NCBI GenBank assembly: GCA_028456385.1
Contig: JALNQF010000040.1
Span: forward strand, 62,001-126,000
From: Ophiosphaerella korrae
Lineage: Eukaryota > Ascomycota > Dothideomycetes > Pleosporales > Phaeosphaeriaceae
Direction: 5' to 3'
DNA length: 64,000 nucleotides
Made by a program: the position numbers and the translations under genes. The notes below the pieces were generated by a model, which was given only the letters and a program-made list of their open reading frames with translations, made no database searches and was not told where the DNA came from. This document shows, one piece after another, positions 10,313 through 22,925 of this stretch (position 1 is the stretch's first letter; each line of letters begins with the position of its first letter).

Positions 10313-12778
10313 ATGTTTTGCGATCAATGTCAATCATTCTGGAAGGAAGTTATATCCCTGGCACAGATTCCAGACGCTATCAATTCGTTTGAAGATATCA
10401 CTTGGGTTCCACATGAAACAAGGCTACACCGTACCATCCGTGACCTTGAGCATGCTGCCGAACTTCGCTGCCGGCTTTGTCGCATTATATACTCTACACC
10501 AAGTACTTATGAGCACAAGGAATTGCTGAAAGATCACGATGAGGAGGTTGACGTGATTCTTGAGCTAAAATTAAATTATGGCCCGTTTCCAGTGCTTTTC
10601 GCAGAGTTCCGCGAACTAGAAGGGAGAGGCGTTCGCATCCCCAGGCGTCAGGTAGCTTGTTGTAATGGGTTTCTTGAAGACGGTAAGCATGCCATATGAA
10701 ATTTTAATTCGCCATCTCACTAGTTTGTAGAAGAACTTGCGAAAACTCTAGACCGCAGCATGGCGTTGGAAAATAACCACACAGGCTCAGATGGTGCGCT
10801 AGAATTGGCTAAATACTGGATTAAGAGCTGCCTCGATGGACATGAAAATTGTCGTGCGGTAAAAACCCGCAGCTCTAATTTCGTACCCACTAGGTTACTC
10901 GATGTCGGAAATCAATCGATACGTCTCATCGAAAGCGAGCTTGAGATTGACCAAGATAGTGATCGAAGTTATGTTGCGCTCAGCCATTGCTGGGGATTGA
11001 TACCCATCATTCGCACTCTTCAAGCCAACTACCAAGACTACCGCAAAGAGATCGCGCCCGAGGCTCTTTCAAAGACTTTCCGAGAAGCAATCCATACCAC
11101 TCGCAAACTGGGCTACCGTTACATTTGGATTGACTCCCTGTGCATTATCCAAGATGACGGTGATGACTGGGGTAAGGAGGCAGCGACAATGTGCGATGTT
11201 TACCAATGCGCAACCTTAACTATTGCTGCTGGACACGCGCCTGGAGGTGATGTGGGATGTTTTTCGGAAAGAGATGGTCTCCTGCAACTACCATTTTACA
11301 TCGAACTCGCACCAAGCACTGATACAAAATCATCACCAAGAATATCCTTTTCTTCATTCGGACGTGTTCAAAATTCAACCGAAAGCGACCTGGCCCTACT
11401 TGGCAGAGCATGGGTATTGCAAGAACAGTTGCTTTCTTCCCGAAGTTTGATATTCGACAACTCGCATATTAGTTGGCAATGTCTCACCAAGCATGGTTCG
11501 GACGACTCACCTATTTCGGCTGCGATGAAGTACGGGAACGATCACAAATATGTTCGGGTCAGCCTCGTCGATGGCTTGGACTTTTTCAACCATCCCGAAG
11601 CGAGCAACTTTTACGTGCCAAAGGACGTACATTCACGATACCGACATAACGCCTGGTGCGACATAGTAACCGATTACACGCATCGTGGTATGACTAAACC
11701 AAAGGACCGCATTGCTGCCTTGGCTGGTGTCGCAACAGCTCTGGGACGGCACTCGAAGAGTAAATATTTGGCAGGTTTGTGGTCGCAGCATTTTGCACTG
11801 GGTCTGCTTTGGTACATTCCCCATATAAAGAAATCTGGTGGGCAATTATACAAAACGGCTGCTGTAGATCCAAATCAGAAGGTACGGCATGCAGAGACAC
11901 TTGCGCCCAGCTGGTCGTGGGCGTCGGTGACAGTTCCGATCATATATGAAGAGCTACTAGAGAATGGTGGCCCTATCTGCCATATTGTCGATGTCAAAAT
12001 CACCGGAGGTACCGATAGGCAGATTGGTTATGCTAAAATTCAAGGGCACATTCGACGAGGTTATGTCAATGCAGTCTATCCAAATTCCATCCGAGAAGCC
12101 TCAGTCGAACTTCCGCACATGACTTGGAAAGAACAAGGGGCAGAATGGAATGCTTACAAATACACTAGCTTCAAGAACCGTATATTTGATGCAACTGGGC
12201 ATTTTTTATTCTCCGAAAGCACGCCTGCAACCAATTTGAAGAATACAACCGCCTCTCACGTATCTCGCAAAGGCAACTTTCGATTTATGCGTGGCGTGTT
12301 CACACCCGATGAAATAATTGACCCAAATACAGAGATTACGTTCCTTGCCATCGCACAGCAGCACTACGCCTGGGACCTCCAAAAGACCGGAAAGAAGAAG
12401 ATTCAAAAGTCCAAGCATGACGAAGATACGGCGATACAAGTCATGACGCTTGCACTCGTGCCTGCGGAAACAGAGTCCGGCAAATACAGACGTGTTGGCC
12501 TTGCGATATGGCATCAATGCGCTTGGTACGGGTATTTGTGTGGATTCACAGGCCATCGGTTTATCCATCGGCCCAGCAAACTTTCGGAAGCGGGGTACCC
12601 GCAGGATAACACCCGGTGGGACTGGCTGGCGCGAAAGCTCTGGTGGGATGACATGGAAGCGCTTGAGGAGTGTAAGGAGGGAACGCATAAGCATAGGTAT
12701 GAGAGGGGGGGGTTGCCTGAGTTGGATATTTATCATCCTAAAATTAACATCGAGGAACAGGTTCTTGTTGTTGTGTAG
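10313..12778 (+). CDS. HET-domain protein, intact, 805 aa
   Basis: Heterokaryon-incompatibility protein, expected to act in the cytoplasm as a self/non-self recognition and cell-death effector. The model is exon 10313-10682, intron 10683-10730 (48 nt, GTAAGC donor, TAG acceptor), exon 10731-12778; the phases match exactly. The ATG at 10313 gives an N-terminal Cys cluster (MFCDQC, then CRLCR) typical of this class. The HET core follows: YVALSHCWG (about residues 204-212), YIWIDSLCIIQDD (about 254-266), then RAWVLQEQLLSSR (about 346-358). A family-wide segment KPKDRIAALAGVA lies downstream. No stops or frameshifts occur, so it is probably functional. Its last 25 codons have a diverged duplicate at 24520-24609. 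It converges on the next HET gene. Confidence 0.93.
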
Positions 12779-13598
12779 GATAGCATGGCAGCAGATGTAA
12801 CACCCGTACTAAAATACCTAAGAGAGTGTAGTGTTTATGATTTTTGCGTCCGTGGTGGCGGCAGCAACCTGATGCTGTCGTATTCGTTTTGCCGGAAATT
12901 TTGACGACCACGTCAGCACATCCCAGCGCGGAAATGATAGGTGTAGGTGATTTTACTCGGGCGCCATTTATCATTATCTGCTGGTGTAATCGCTGGGTAC
13001 TTTATGCTGATTAGCGCGCCTTCGCAAAAGGTTTTATTTGAGTTGGGTTTCCGAGTACCAACGAAGGCACTATTACAGGAACAAGATGGCCTTATTACTT
13101 CTTACTGTTGGAATACTACACTTGTACTTTCAAAGATCTGCAATATATTTTGCTAATTTGGGAACGATACGGAAGAGCTGAAACAGTGAGCTAAAATGCA
13201 AGGCAGCTGTGGTACAAAATGTTGCGCGTGCTTTCCATTCCCGCAAGGTGCAAAGATTTCATCGACTGTCTAAATATTTATTGCGGAATACAGCCCTTTG
13301 CAAGATCAACTGATCCTGTAAAGATCTATCGAGGTTACCGGGGATCCGGAGGATCCCTCTTTCCGATCCCAGAGTATATAGACCTAGATTATATCCGATT
13401 ACTCAATTCAATCTAGTTGTTCTGATAATTTCCAATCCTACAACAATATAATAACCCATGACATTTGCGGCTTGCAGTTCATCAGGCACAGCAATAATTG
13501 TAGGTAGGCTGGCGTTATGCATTTGGAAGAAAGGTTGAGCGCTGACCGTTGGAGTGAAGAGCTAGATTAATACAGCCCTTAATCCATTAATCCAATAG
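12779..13598. other. Convergent spacer between two HET genes
   Basis: No gene seen. The two flanking HET genes end towards each other here, so the stretch should hold both 3' UTRs. Short open frames on both strands have no recognisable features. Confidence 0.5.
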
Positions 13599-16500
13599 CT
13601 AACCGAGCAATCCTCCTAAATTTCCACTAAGTCTCGAAAACCATTGTTTCCTTTTTGAGCCACTCTCTACGCTTTGCCGAGTGCTGCCTGTAACGTCCGA
13701 GGTTCCTTCGCTGCTCGGGGTTCCTTTACTATCTAAAAACTGTTCGCCATTTGAAGTTCCTTCGCCGTTCGAGTGCGTATGCCCATGATCTACTGGAGTA
13801 ATTGTTTGAATGGAAGCGGTCTGAGAAACACGTACTTCAGGTGATCTTTGGGGTAACCGTGATGAATAGGGGATTGATTTCATTCTTGCCCGGATTGGAG
13901 TGGCAATGTCCTCGGCGGCCCCTTGTGTCTCATAAATTCGGGATTGGGGTTTACCTCTACTCTCCTGATATCCATCAACGTACCAGAAGGTAGCTTCGGG
14001 CATCAACTCTCCGATCGGTGGCTCTTTCCTCTGGCCAGAAGGGAGCGTGTAGTCCTTTGATACTGTGGGCGAAGATATCCGGCTAACCCATATTCGGCGG
14101 ATGATCTGACTGCAATAATATTTCCTGTTGACTCGTTCTGGCTCCTTTCGCTTCCACATTTCGCTGTAGATTTCGACCAACAGTCCGACTTCGGGAGGCC
14201 ATTCCCTGGGCTTGGGACGACACAGAATAATTCCAAATTGGGGCGATGTATTTAGGTAGAGCCTAGATATGGCTTTCTTAGCTGCGCCGTCCTCGTCTTG
14301 GCCCCGCCCTATGGGCGTAACTTTGTACCACTCCGTTATGTACTGATCAATGGGAAATTCTAGACTGCTCTTTGCCCGGTCAGTACCGAGGATAACGTGA
14401 GGATCGCCCCCATGTAGCAGGAACCCTGGATACTGGACGAGAAGGCCTTCATCATGTAATTCAGTGGGGCTACTAATGATGTTTAGCGGGTATGGATAGT
14501 CTTCGTCCTTTGCAGACATCCACGTTCTTGGTGCCCATCCGAAACCCTGTAGGGAAATCTTTTCTCCTGGTAAGAAGATGAGGCCTGCTGGTATAGATCC
14601 CTCGTAATTTCGGTGAATTAGAGTCCAGAAATCCCGCATCATTTTCTCGAGTCCATTTTTTCGATCATCTTCGATTTGAATTTTGCTTGATGTCTCTCCA
14701 TCTCCTGTCTTGGCAGGTAAGCCGGGTTCCTTCACAGTAGCATTTTCGATAGCGGTTTCCCTATAATCAAGGTTGAGTAAGGTTGACAAAGCAAGTGTTT
14801 CGTCCTCTAATCTGGAAGTGTTCTAGTTCATGGTTGTTAGCATATGAGATGTCTTAGAACTAAGTACTTGCCCGCCATCGACTTGATCTCCAAGCACTAG
14901 CTATAACCATAGACCCTCGGGTCTCGATCGGATGGTCGTTTCGATTTCGGATCTCTCTATCCTCGCCCATTAGATTATGAAAAAATTTCCTTTTAATGAG
15001 TTCAGCCATAGAGGAGTCAAAGGAGAGCACTTGTCCATCCTTCTGGGGTCTATCTAGTTCCTTGATAAGGCTATCAACATCTTTCAGGTCCACCACTGTC
15101 TGAGATGTGGCCCTCCGTGCATCTTTTTTCGGCCGCATGAAAGTAATGAGCAGACTTCGACTTAGAAAGGCTTCCTGTAGGGTCCACAATCTTTGCATCC
15201 ACGCACTGGTCAAAACCTTGGCAATAATTTGAAAATTTGTGCCCGGGATTTGATTGAAGAGACCTTTGTCAATGACAATAACGCGGGCAGCCGAGTTGTA
15301 GATATGGTAAATCTGACGAATTGCTCTCGATTTCATCTCTTTGAACTTTGGTGGGGCGGGCTCCTGTTTTACCGGAATTGCGAGAGTGTCCATCCAGAAC
15401 GGCGAACTCAGTCGGTATTTCGCTCTCTCTTCAATGAAATCTTCGCCTAACCTCTGCCTAAGCATGGCTGAGAAGAATTCCTTTTCATCATCGCCAGCTA
15501 AAGATTTAGTCCCTCCAGGCATTTTGTCAGCCTTCTCGAGAATTTCCAGGATAAGCCAAAGCTGACATTCCTGGAGCCGATTTGAAGTTTCATTTCCCAT
15601 GCCCTGAGACCATACATGGGATATTGCTGTGAACCTAGGTTTCCTTGATTCTCTCTGCTCTTCCATACTCCATCTCTCCACTGTCACACCCAGGATATCT
15701 CGGCCCTTTATATCCTCCTTAATGATAATCCTCAAGATTGGGAAGTCGGAATCCTCTACCGATGGACTTGCGTTACCTAGTATGTCGTAAATACTTTGAA
15801 CTCTAGGCCCCAGTAGCTTGCATCTTTTGTCTTCACTGCAAGGTTTGTGGTGGCGTGGTTGATAAAAGGTTTTCTTTCCCCCAGCATCCTGTAGCCCAGG
15901 AATGTAGAAGCACTTTTGGTCGGTACATTTCTGGTGCTTGCTCCTGTCTGGAGCCTCTTCATTACGTACGACCCACGCAGTTAATAGTAAAATCGCGCTG
16001 GAGCCAAGTTGCCCTTGTAGCACTGTTTGAGCCCTTGGACACCAGTCCCGATCCATTTTTTCGGTAACATATAATGGCGGACCCCACCCATCGTCATCAC
16101 CCATTAGCCAGCCATTGGTTCGCAATCCCAGTTCGTTCATGATTTGGGTTTTTGCAGCGGAGAGAGTCTCCCCAAGGACCATGAGACATAGTGTCAGAGT
16201 CGGACACTCTTGTTGTGCACGAATAACCCTACGAGCAAGATCAAGCGTGCGGTCAGTGTCGATGAGTCGCGCACGAAGTTTCGTCTTTTCGATACCTGTC
16301 TTCATCCAGTCATGCCACGTCTGTAGGGCCGTGGGAAGTTCTTTCGTTGTCAGTCTCTCACCCTCTTTGGTGGAGTGGATTAGATTCTGAAATTCGATAA
16401 TTGGGCAACTCGTATCCGTTAGATGGCTATGGGCCCCTTTGGATTTGTCCTGATCTTTGTCCTTTCGAACAATGCACGCAATCAGCGCGAAGAAAAGCCA

Positions 16501-16785
16501 ACCCTGCAAAATTTCTTGCACGTTGTAGTCCGGTGCTGGCCTCTTCCCTGTGGGCGATCTCATTTTCTGGTCCGTATCTAACTTGAAATTGTTACTTCGG
16601 TCCGCCTTCCATCTTCTCTCTTCTAGGAAGGCAACAAATTCATTATACCCAAACTTAGGCCGATTCCAGAGGTTTTTGATATCGTCCTTTTGGTAGACAT
16701 TCAAGCTAAATGGAACCGGGGGAACTGCGGAAGGACTTTTTGTGAAGGATTCTTTGTCTATAAAATCGCCTTTGAGATGATCCAT
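13599..16785 (-). CDS. Long-type HET-domain protein, intact, 1045 aa
   Basis: HET protein of the long class, with about 380 residues before the HET core. The start is the ATG at 16785; the frame is open further upstream to 16821 and beyond but only with non-ATG codons. Exon 1 is 16785-14872, the intron is 14871-14823 (49 nt) with a GC donor (GCAAGT) and TAG acceptor, and exon 2 is 14822-13599. No GT donor gives the right phase, and the junction yields RNTSRLEDETLAL, a well-conserved stretch of this class. The core motifs are FTAISHVW (about residue 384), PFWMDTLAIP (about 461) and RLWTLQEAFLSRS (about 528). A Cys/His cluster (KCTDQKCF, then HHKPCSEDKRC) precedes the core. The C-terminal 100 residues are Ser/Gly/Thr-rich and low in complexity. 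The class matches the HET gene at 50014-52406. Confidence 0.9.
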
Positions 16786-17989
16786 TTGGGCATGCAGTGG
16801 AGTAGACCCCGTAACAATCAATTTAGTTGGTCCTAGAAGGCTCAGATTGGATTGATTGATTACCTCTTTAGGTCTAGCAGTTCTCTATAGTGGTTTAACT
16901 CCTACCTAAATAGGTAATTAGGTCTGTGAGAGTGACTGTATTTAATTGATTGTTACGGATTGTGCGGTGGAGATCTTAATATTTAGAAGTGTTCAGTACA
17001 TTGAAACAACACAACTGAGGAAAAGGTCGAAGAAGACTCAAGATATGCGAGTATTCGGCATTCCCGTCATTTTTTGTCAGAACCTTGCCAGTTCATGCAA
17101 AGTTGTGGGCAGATGCCGGATGTTTGGGATTCGGGGTTGCGGCGATCGTTGGGGGCCAGAGGAGCGTCATGCTATTGGACACAGGCAGGATTCCAGATGC
17201 GTGGTGCTCAACAAGCCAGAGCAGCTAAGAACGCACCTCGCTTTTTTGGGCCTTGGTTTGTTGTGATTCGTGGAGGCAATGTCGACAGAAGGACTGGAGG
17301 TGGGATTCCGATCGTCGATGGAGAGTCGGGAACGTCCGGAAAGAGTCAAACTCGACGCACCTTTTACACCCTGGAGGTCAGCAGAGCCCCCATGCTATTG
17401 GGCATATCCAATATTGTAATGCGAGGTATTTTATTAGCCAGAGCAGCTGAGACCCACTCCACCATGATTGGGCAATTTTCGTTTCGGTACCAGAAGGGCG
17501 GGAGGCCAGACTCCAGTGTTTGCCCCCGGGACGCCAAATTGAGAATGATTGAGGCTCTTATACCTCGATTTGGCAATTGCTCAGTTATGATACAATTATT
17601 TGCACGACAGCCTGTAGCGAGCTGACTGTGCTGCTGGTAGTGAGGTGCATACACGAACGGTTCCCTACCACAAAATTCCAACCTATCATGAAATGCCCAG
17701 CACCTAGGATGGTGCGCAGGTTTAAGTTGAATGACATAGGGCTCCAGCCAGCCAATTTCTTCCCGGCTTGTCCGGCACACTCAGCCTAACATCTTTAGTG
17801 TCGATATTCTTACCCTTTTTGCCCGCGCCTATTTCCCTCAGTTTTCCCTGGTCATCCTAAGTCCCGGGTAACTAGTTGAATCCAAGATACTTGAAAAATA
17901 TTTTCTGTTGAGAGAAGCGATCTTATTTCCACTCTTAAAAATCATCTCTATCCGACAGTGGAACAAGCTTTATTGAGCAAGAGGTCAGG
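16786..17989. other. Divergent intergenic region with an internal duplication
   Basis: This lies between a HET gene (left, minus) and the hydrolase-like/TPR gene (right, plus) and must contain both promoters. Long frames exist on both strands (e.g. 17074-17625 plus) but have no recognisable domain, and they overlap each other, so I do not call them genes. Segments at about 17168-17232 and 17391-17455 resemble each other (shared CATGCTATTGG and GCCAGAGCAGCT), a weak duplication. Confidence 0.45.
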
Positions 17990-20900
17990 ATGCTGCTACG
18001 AAGGAAGTGGGAAACAATTAAGGTTCCAAATTTGACCAGAGCATCGATAGCCGAGTAAGTGCCATAAAGATGAGCCTAGCAATGAAATGGAATAATGTTA
18101 ATCGTTGCGGCTGCTACCGCGGCCTTACAGAATTGTGCTTATACATGACATCCCAAGAAAAGACGATGGTTACGGAAAGCTCGAAAGAGTCGTTCAGGAG
18201 GCCTGTTCAATGGCGTATGATGCCACGAAACTTGACTATCGACTGAGCATATACAGATTCGATGTTAAGAATATCCAAGAGAATGGCGGCTTTGATGATG
18301 CATGCGATGAGCTTCTGGAACATACACAAACTTTGTTAGTACGTTAGCAAGAGCTGTCTAGCACGGAAGAAGAGAATATTAGCTAATCGTTCAGACCCTA
18401 TCTAAGGATGCCACCGCCCCTAAAACCTACCCCAACGTTTTATTCATCGCCTATGAGCTTGGAACATGGCTTGTGAAACACTTACTTGATAAAGATGCAT
18501 TAGGTTGCGATGACGGCGCAGGCTCTGAAGATACAGCGATTATCTTGTCGCGATTGGCTGGGATAATTTTTCTCGGAATTGAAGGGAGTGAGGGCTCTAA
18601 ATTCGACTCTTACCTGCAGAACCGACTAAACGAAGTGCGAGTGTTCAATGAGGCTCCTAGTAGTCAACACCGACACCGAATCACCCGTTTCAACCGAAAA
18701 CTGCGTGACATTGACGATGGTTTCCAGAAGAGCTTAAAAAGCGGAACTTTCAAAATGCTGCATGACAATATTTGGAAATTGCCGGCTCCAGACCTCTCCG
18801 TGCCAGTCCAGGTCGGTCCTCTCCTTTTCAATACGTTGTCTACAGATGGAGCCCTTGAAATAAGCTAATATTGACACATGTAGTCGCCATCTATCGGCTC
18901 TTTGGAGAGCTCAAAGGCGAGAAACCTTGGTCGCATCAAATCTTTAAGCCGTTGGGGCCAACGAAGAGGTTCTGTCGTTGAATCTGGGCGCTCCTCCGAG
19001 GACGTCAAGAAAATTGGCCAGTTCAGGCACCATGTCCTCCAGCACCTGGATCCAAATCCAATCCCAAACACAGAGGTCAATCGCCAGTACTATAAAGGAA
19101 ACGACACTCTCGACACAACAAGCGATATCCCCAGCAGTGAGGACAACGTACTACAGTCTCCGACAGGTTCGTTGGCGCCCATATCCCCCCAGCGGTCAAA
19201 TGACTGGCTTCCCATGCCTGTAAATGCGTCAATAGCAGCGCAGTCAGTAGGCTTGCAATTAAATCAAACCGAGAGTACAACGTCGGAGTTTGGTCAAGTT
19301 GAGGAATCGCACCACCAGGAGAATCGCAATGCAAGGCACCGCGGATCTGCTCCTGGAAGCCCTATGATGGAGACCCAGGATCAAGTGTGGTTCTCTCCAC
19401 CTAGTCCTTCAATCCAGCGCAATTCAGGAGATATTTCCCTGTTTCTTCCAGCTCTGCAGCGCAATACTTCTAACTTGTCTTTGAAGAGGAACTCGTACAT
19501 AGATACAGGTAAGATTGTCAAGAGCACCTGGCAAACTCAATCGTATGCTTACGTCTTTCGCTTTTGAGCAGAAAAAATAAACAAAATCGTTAGCGAGAAA
19601 ATCGTACGATATTACTTAACTAGACGTGGATTGGCAGACCAGTCACGCCTCTACAACGAGTGCTTGGGGCTGCTCAAATCATCAGAGACTCACAAAGCCA
19701 ATTACTACAGAATGTCAGTACGACAAGTCCTTCTTAAGTTCAGCCAGGGAAAATATCGCCAGGCTAAGTCAGACCTTGGAAATATTAAGAAGGAAATAAA
19801 AAAAGACATAGATGGGAAAGCAGAAAACGACCCTAGCTTAGAGGCCCATTGGAAGGCTCACTGGGAAGTTGCGTATCACCTTGCGGTAGTCTTGACAGAA
19901 TTTGGAGAATATCAAACAGCATACCGAGAATTGAAAGGTCTACAAAGGGGAAGCATTTTCCACCATATTGAAAACTTGCTTTCTTCACATACATCAATTG
20001 CCCAAGAAATGTTTAACAATCCTATGGTCGACATAGTTATCAACACGAATCGCTTACTGGCGCTCCTAAACGGATACTACGGGTATTTCAAACTGGCCAT
20101 GGATATCTTAGAAAAGACTGAAACGCAGTGCTCCAACTTTTTAGTTGCTCGCCAGGATAGCCAAGACCGTCTAACGCCTTCCAATAGTCAAGATCACTTA
20201 ATTCTTTCCAAGATACAGGTCCCGGTGGAAATGTCCACCGACCTTACAGTCACAAGAGCGAAGATCGACCTCGCCAAGGCAAAACTGCACATGCTTCAGG
20301 GAAAAGTGAATGAAGCCTTTGATGTGGCTAGACCAACGTTTCAAAACCTAGAGGTCCAGCTCGGCATGAATCACATTGCGACTCTCGAGGCAGCGTCCCT
20401 CCATGCTCTAATTCTAGCATTTAGATCAGACAAGGAAGCCGAGACGGCATGTACGACCACTATCCAGGCCGTCACCGTATACTCAGACGAATCGCATCCT
20501 CTATCGATGTGGGCACTGGGAACTCTTGTTGATATCTTCATTGATCAATCTCGTCCCTACGAAGCACTCGATACCGTCTTCACTCTCCGATCGCGAGCAA
20601 AAGATAAGTTGGGAGAAGGACACCCCCAGACTCTCAGATACCAGTGTCAGATCGGAGATGTAAACCTCTCAGTCGGCAATTACATCAAGGCAAGGGAAGA
20701 ACTACAAAGTCTCTGCAGAATTGCCACGAAGAAATGGGAGGAAGAGAGCGATGGCGAGCTTGGCCAATACCCAGAAGTGCTCAGGTATCAGAATAAGCTG
20801 GGGATGGCAAATTGCTGCTTAGACAAAATGGACGAGGCAGAAATGTCGGCGAGGGAAGTGCTGATAAAGCAAGCAAGAGTTTTTGCAGCGAAAACAGCAG

Positions 20901-21958
20901 AGCAAAAGGATGTTGATATTGAACTGATTTTGAAAGAGATGGGACTGGAATCTAAGGAGGGTCTTGCAGTTGTTCTACACCCCGATTTGCTCGAATCTCT
21001 GGCTACTTATGCGATGATTCTTGAAAAGCGCGATCCGGAAAGCGAACTTCGAAATAACATCTTGAATTTAGTTTACAAGAAAAGAGTCATACTTTACGGG
21101 AATGCAAATTCCTTGACTCTTCAAAGTCATCTGGAATTCGCCTTTGCGTGTCTCGATCGCTTGTCCATCAAAGAGGAACATCAAGTTGGCGAGGATTTTA
21201 GACAAATATCTCAAGAATGCGAACAATTCTTGGGACCGAACCATATCATGACTTGGCGAGCAAAGCTGGGCGATCTGCTCACCAATGGTCTCAACTACGG
21301 AATGGCTCACTTCAAGTCCAAAGCCTCAAAAATCATAGGAAAGCAGGTAGTGCTTTTGGGTCAAAGCCACCCCCTAGTCTTAGATTCGCTGATGAGACTG
21401 CTTCGAATTGAGCTAGCGATCAATGACGAGGATGCGTCCACAACTTTAATGAAGCTCCTCGAAAGTTTGAGGCAGCTAGAGATTCGTAGAGAGAGGCTGA
21501 TGGAATCCTTGCAACTTGAGGAGAAGGTTGCGCATTTGTACGTCGTGGAGCTGAATGACTACAAACGTGGCCTACCTATTATCAATGATATTTTGCAATT
21601 TTGCCAGACAGCTAAAGACACCAAAGTGGTAGAGGGTTTCGAGACAAACTTTGAGCTCTTCAGCCGCAATATTTGCGAACTTTTAGAGCAAGCTACTCGA
21701 AGCGAAGCGGATCGCCTGCGGACAGAGGTTGCTCATCCAGAAGTTGCAACACTTTCCGCCATAGACACATTCCTTTTGTTTGCTGAAGACCTTGATGCTA
21801 TTGGTGATACTCAGAAGCGCATCGAGGGGCTAGTCATTCTTAGTCGCCTGCTGGAGCATGAAAACCAGATGGAGGATGACCAATCGAGTGGGCTCGAAGA
21901 AAAAATGAGATCCAGATACGCGAGACTGCAACGCAAGTGGGAAGTGGAGGTCGTATAG
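17990..21958 (+). CDS. Degenerate alpha/beta-hydrolase-like domain fused to TPR repeats, 1233 aa
   Basis: Five exons join in phase: 17990-18054, 18131-18338, 18395-18811, 18884-19508 and 19572-21958. The introns are 76, 56, 72 and 63 nt, all GT-AG. The N-terminal about 190 residues follow the plan of the hydrolase (DUF676-like) modules that head many fungal NLR-like proteins. They have a first strand IVLIHD, a segment LFIAYELGTWLVK (about 107-119) where a nucleophile elbow GHSLGG would stand, and AGIIFLG (about 146-152). The catalytic Ser is absent (AYELG), so it is probably a non-enzymatic or binding domain. A Ser/Gln-rich linker follows (about 260-430), then a helical region with TPR/kinesin-light-chain-like repeats (LGMNHIATL, LGEGHPQTLR, LGPNHIMTW, LGQSHPLVL) up to the end. 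No P-loop or NACHT/NB-ARC domain is visible. It is probably a recognition or signalling scaffold. Confidence 0.85.
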
Positions 21959-22925
21959 TAGATCTGTGTGAGCGGGAAATAGTCGAGATGTATTTCACGG
22001 TGATGATAAGGCGGACATGAAAGATCCAGGAGTAGAGTCAACGGAAAGAGCAACAGTCGTTACTAAATTAAAGAATACTAAAATAATTCCTTGTAACTTA
22101 TCCTTAAGATTGTTATTTAGGCGGGAACTCCGGAACTGCGGATCTTGTATTGAGTCGGAAGAGGAGAGTAAGCAGCGATGGCACTTCCTAGGTAGAGTCC
22201 GGCTGCGCTTCGGGTCCGTCTCAAGATCATACAATATAGGTTTGCCTGGAATCACATAAAAGTGCTATATTGTGCGGTCTTATGGAAAGATTCTAGATAT
22301 ATGCTCCGCAAAAAAAGCTGTATACACCAAAGACCAGCGTTGCGACTGCTTCTGATTAGAGGTCGCGAGGCACTGGTTAGTTCAGTAAGGCAATAAAGTG
22401 CACAGGATAAGGAAATAAAATCTCATTGGATAATTATTACGCCTTGTTATTCCGATGTCCTTGTAACTGAATTGCACCGTGCTCACGTGACCATAGGTAG
22501 TTTGAGCCGTCTAGTTTTTAAACCTGTCGCCCTGCCACACTCTTTTCCCTCCTTCATATTAATTTGAATATCCTTAGCCAAAATTTCGTGTTGCTTCGTT
22601 CGTCACAGCCCTGGTCGCATTTGCTCTCTGATCTGCTCCTATGCCCCTTTTGCTCCTTGTACTTCAGGCTGTTGCTTTAGGATGCTGAAATCAGCGAGCT
22701 TCGGCGGCGGAAAACAGCACGTAATATCGAAAAAGCCTCAATAGTTAGAAGAGGCTCTATTGCGAAGCCAAGGCTGATTCCAGTCCATCAGGCTTACATT
22801 AAATTAAGTGATGACAGCCTTGGCATCTGCCGCATACAAAAAGCTACCCAGAAGCTGTAAAAAGACCAGACCCCACCTCTATACTTTCAATTGACAGAAA
22901 AAAACTACTCTAAAGTAAGCAAAAT
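21959..22925. other. Intergenic, no gene seen
   Basis: Nearly 1 kb between two plus-strand genes. Short frames at the left end (21995-22259) overlap on both strands and are not convincing. The right end should contain the promoter of the membrane-protein gene. Confidence 0.5.

Noticed and set aside
17074..17780. 183-codon plus frame and 138-codon minus frame
   Set aside because: They overlap each other in a promoter region and carry no recognisable motif.
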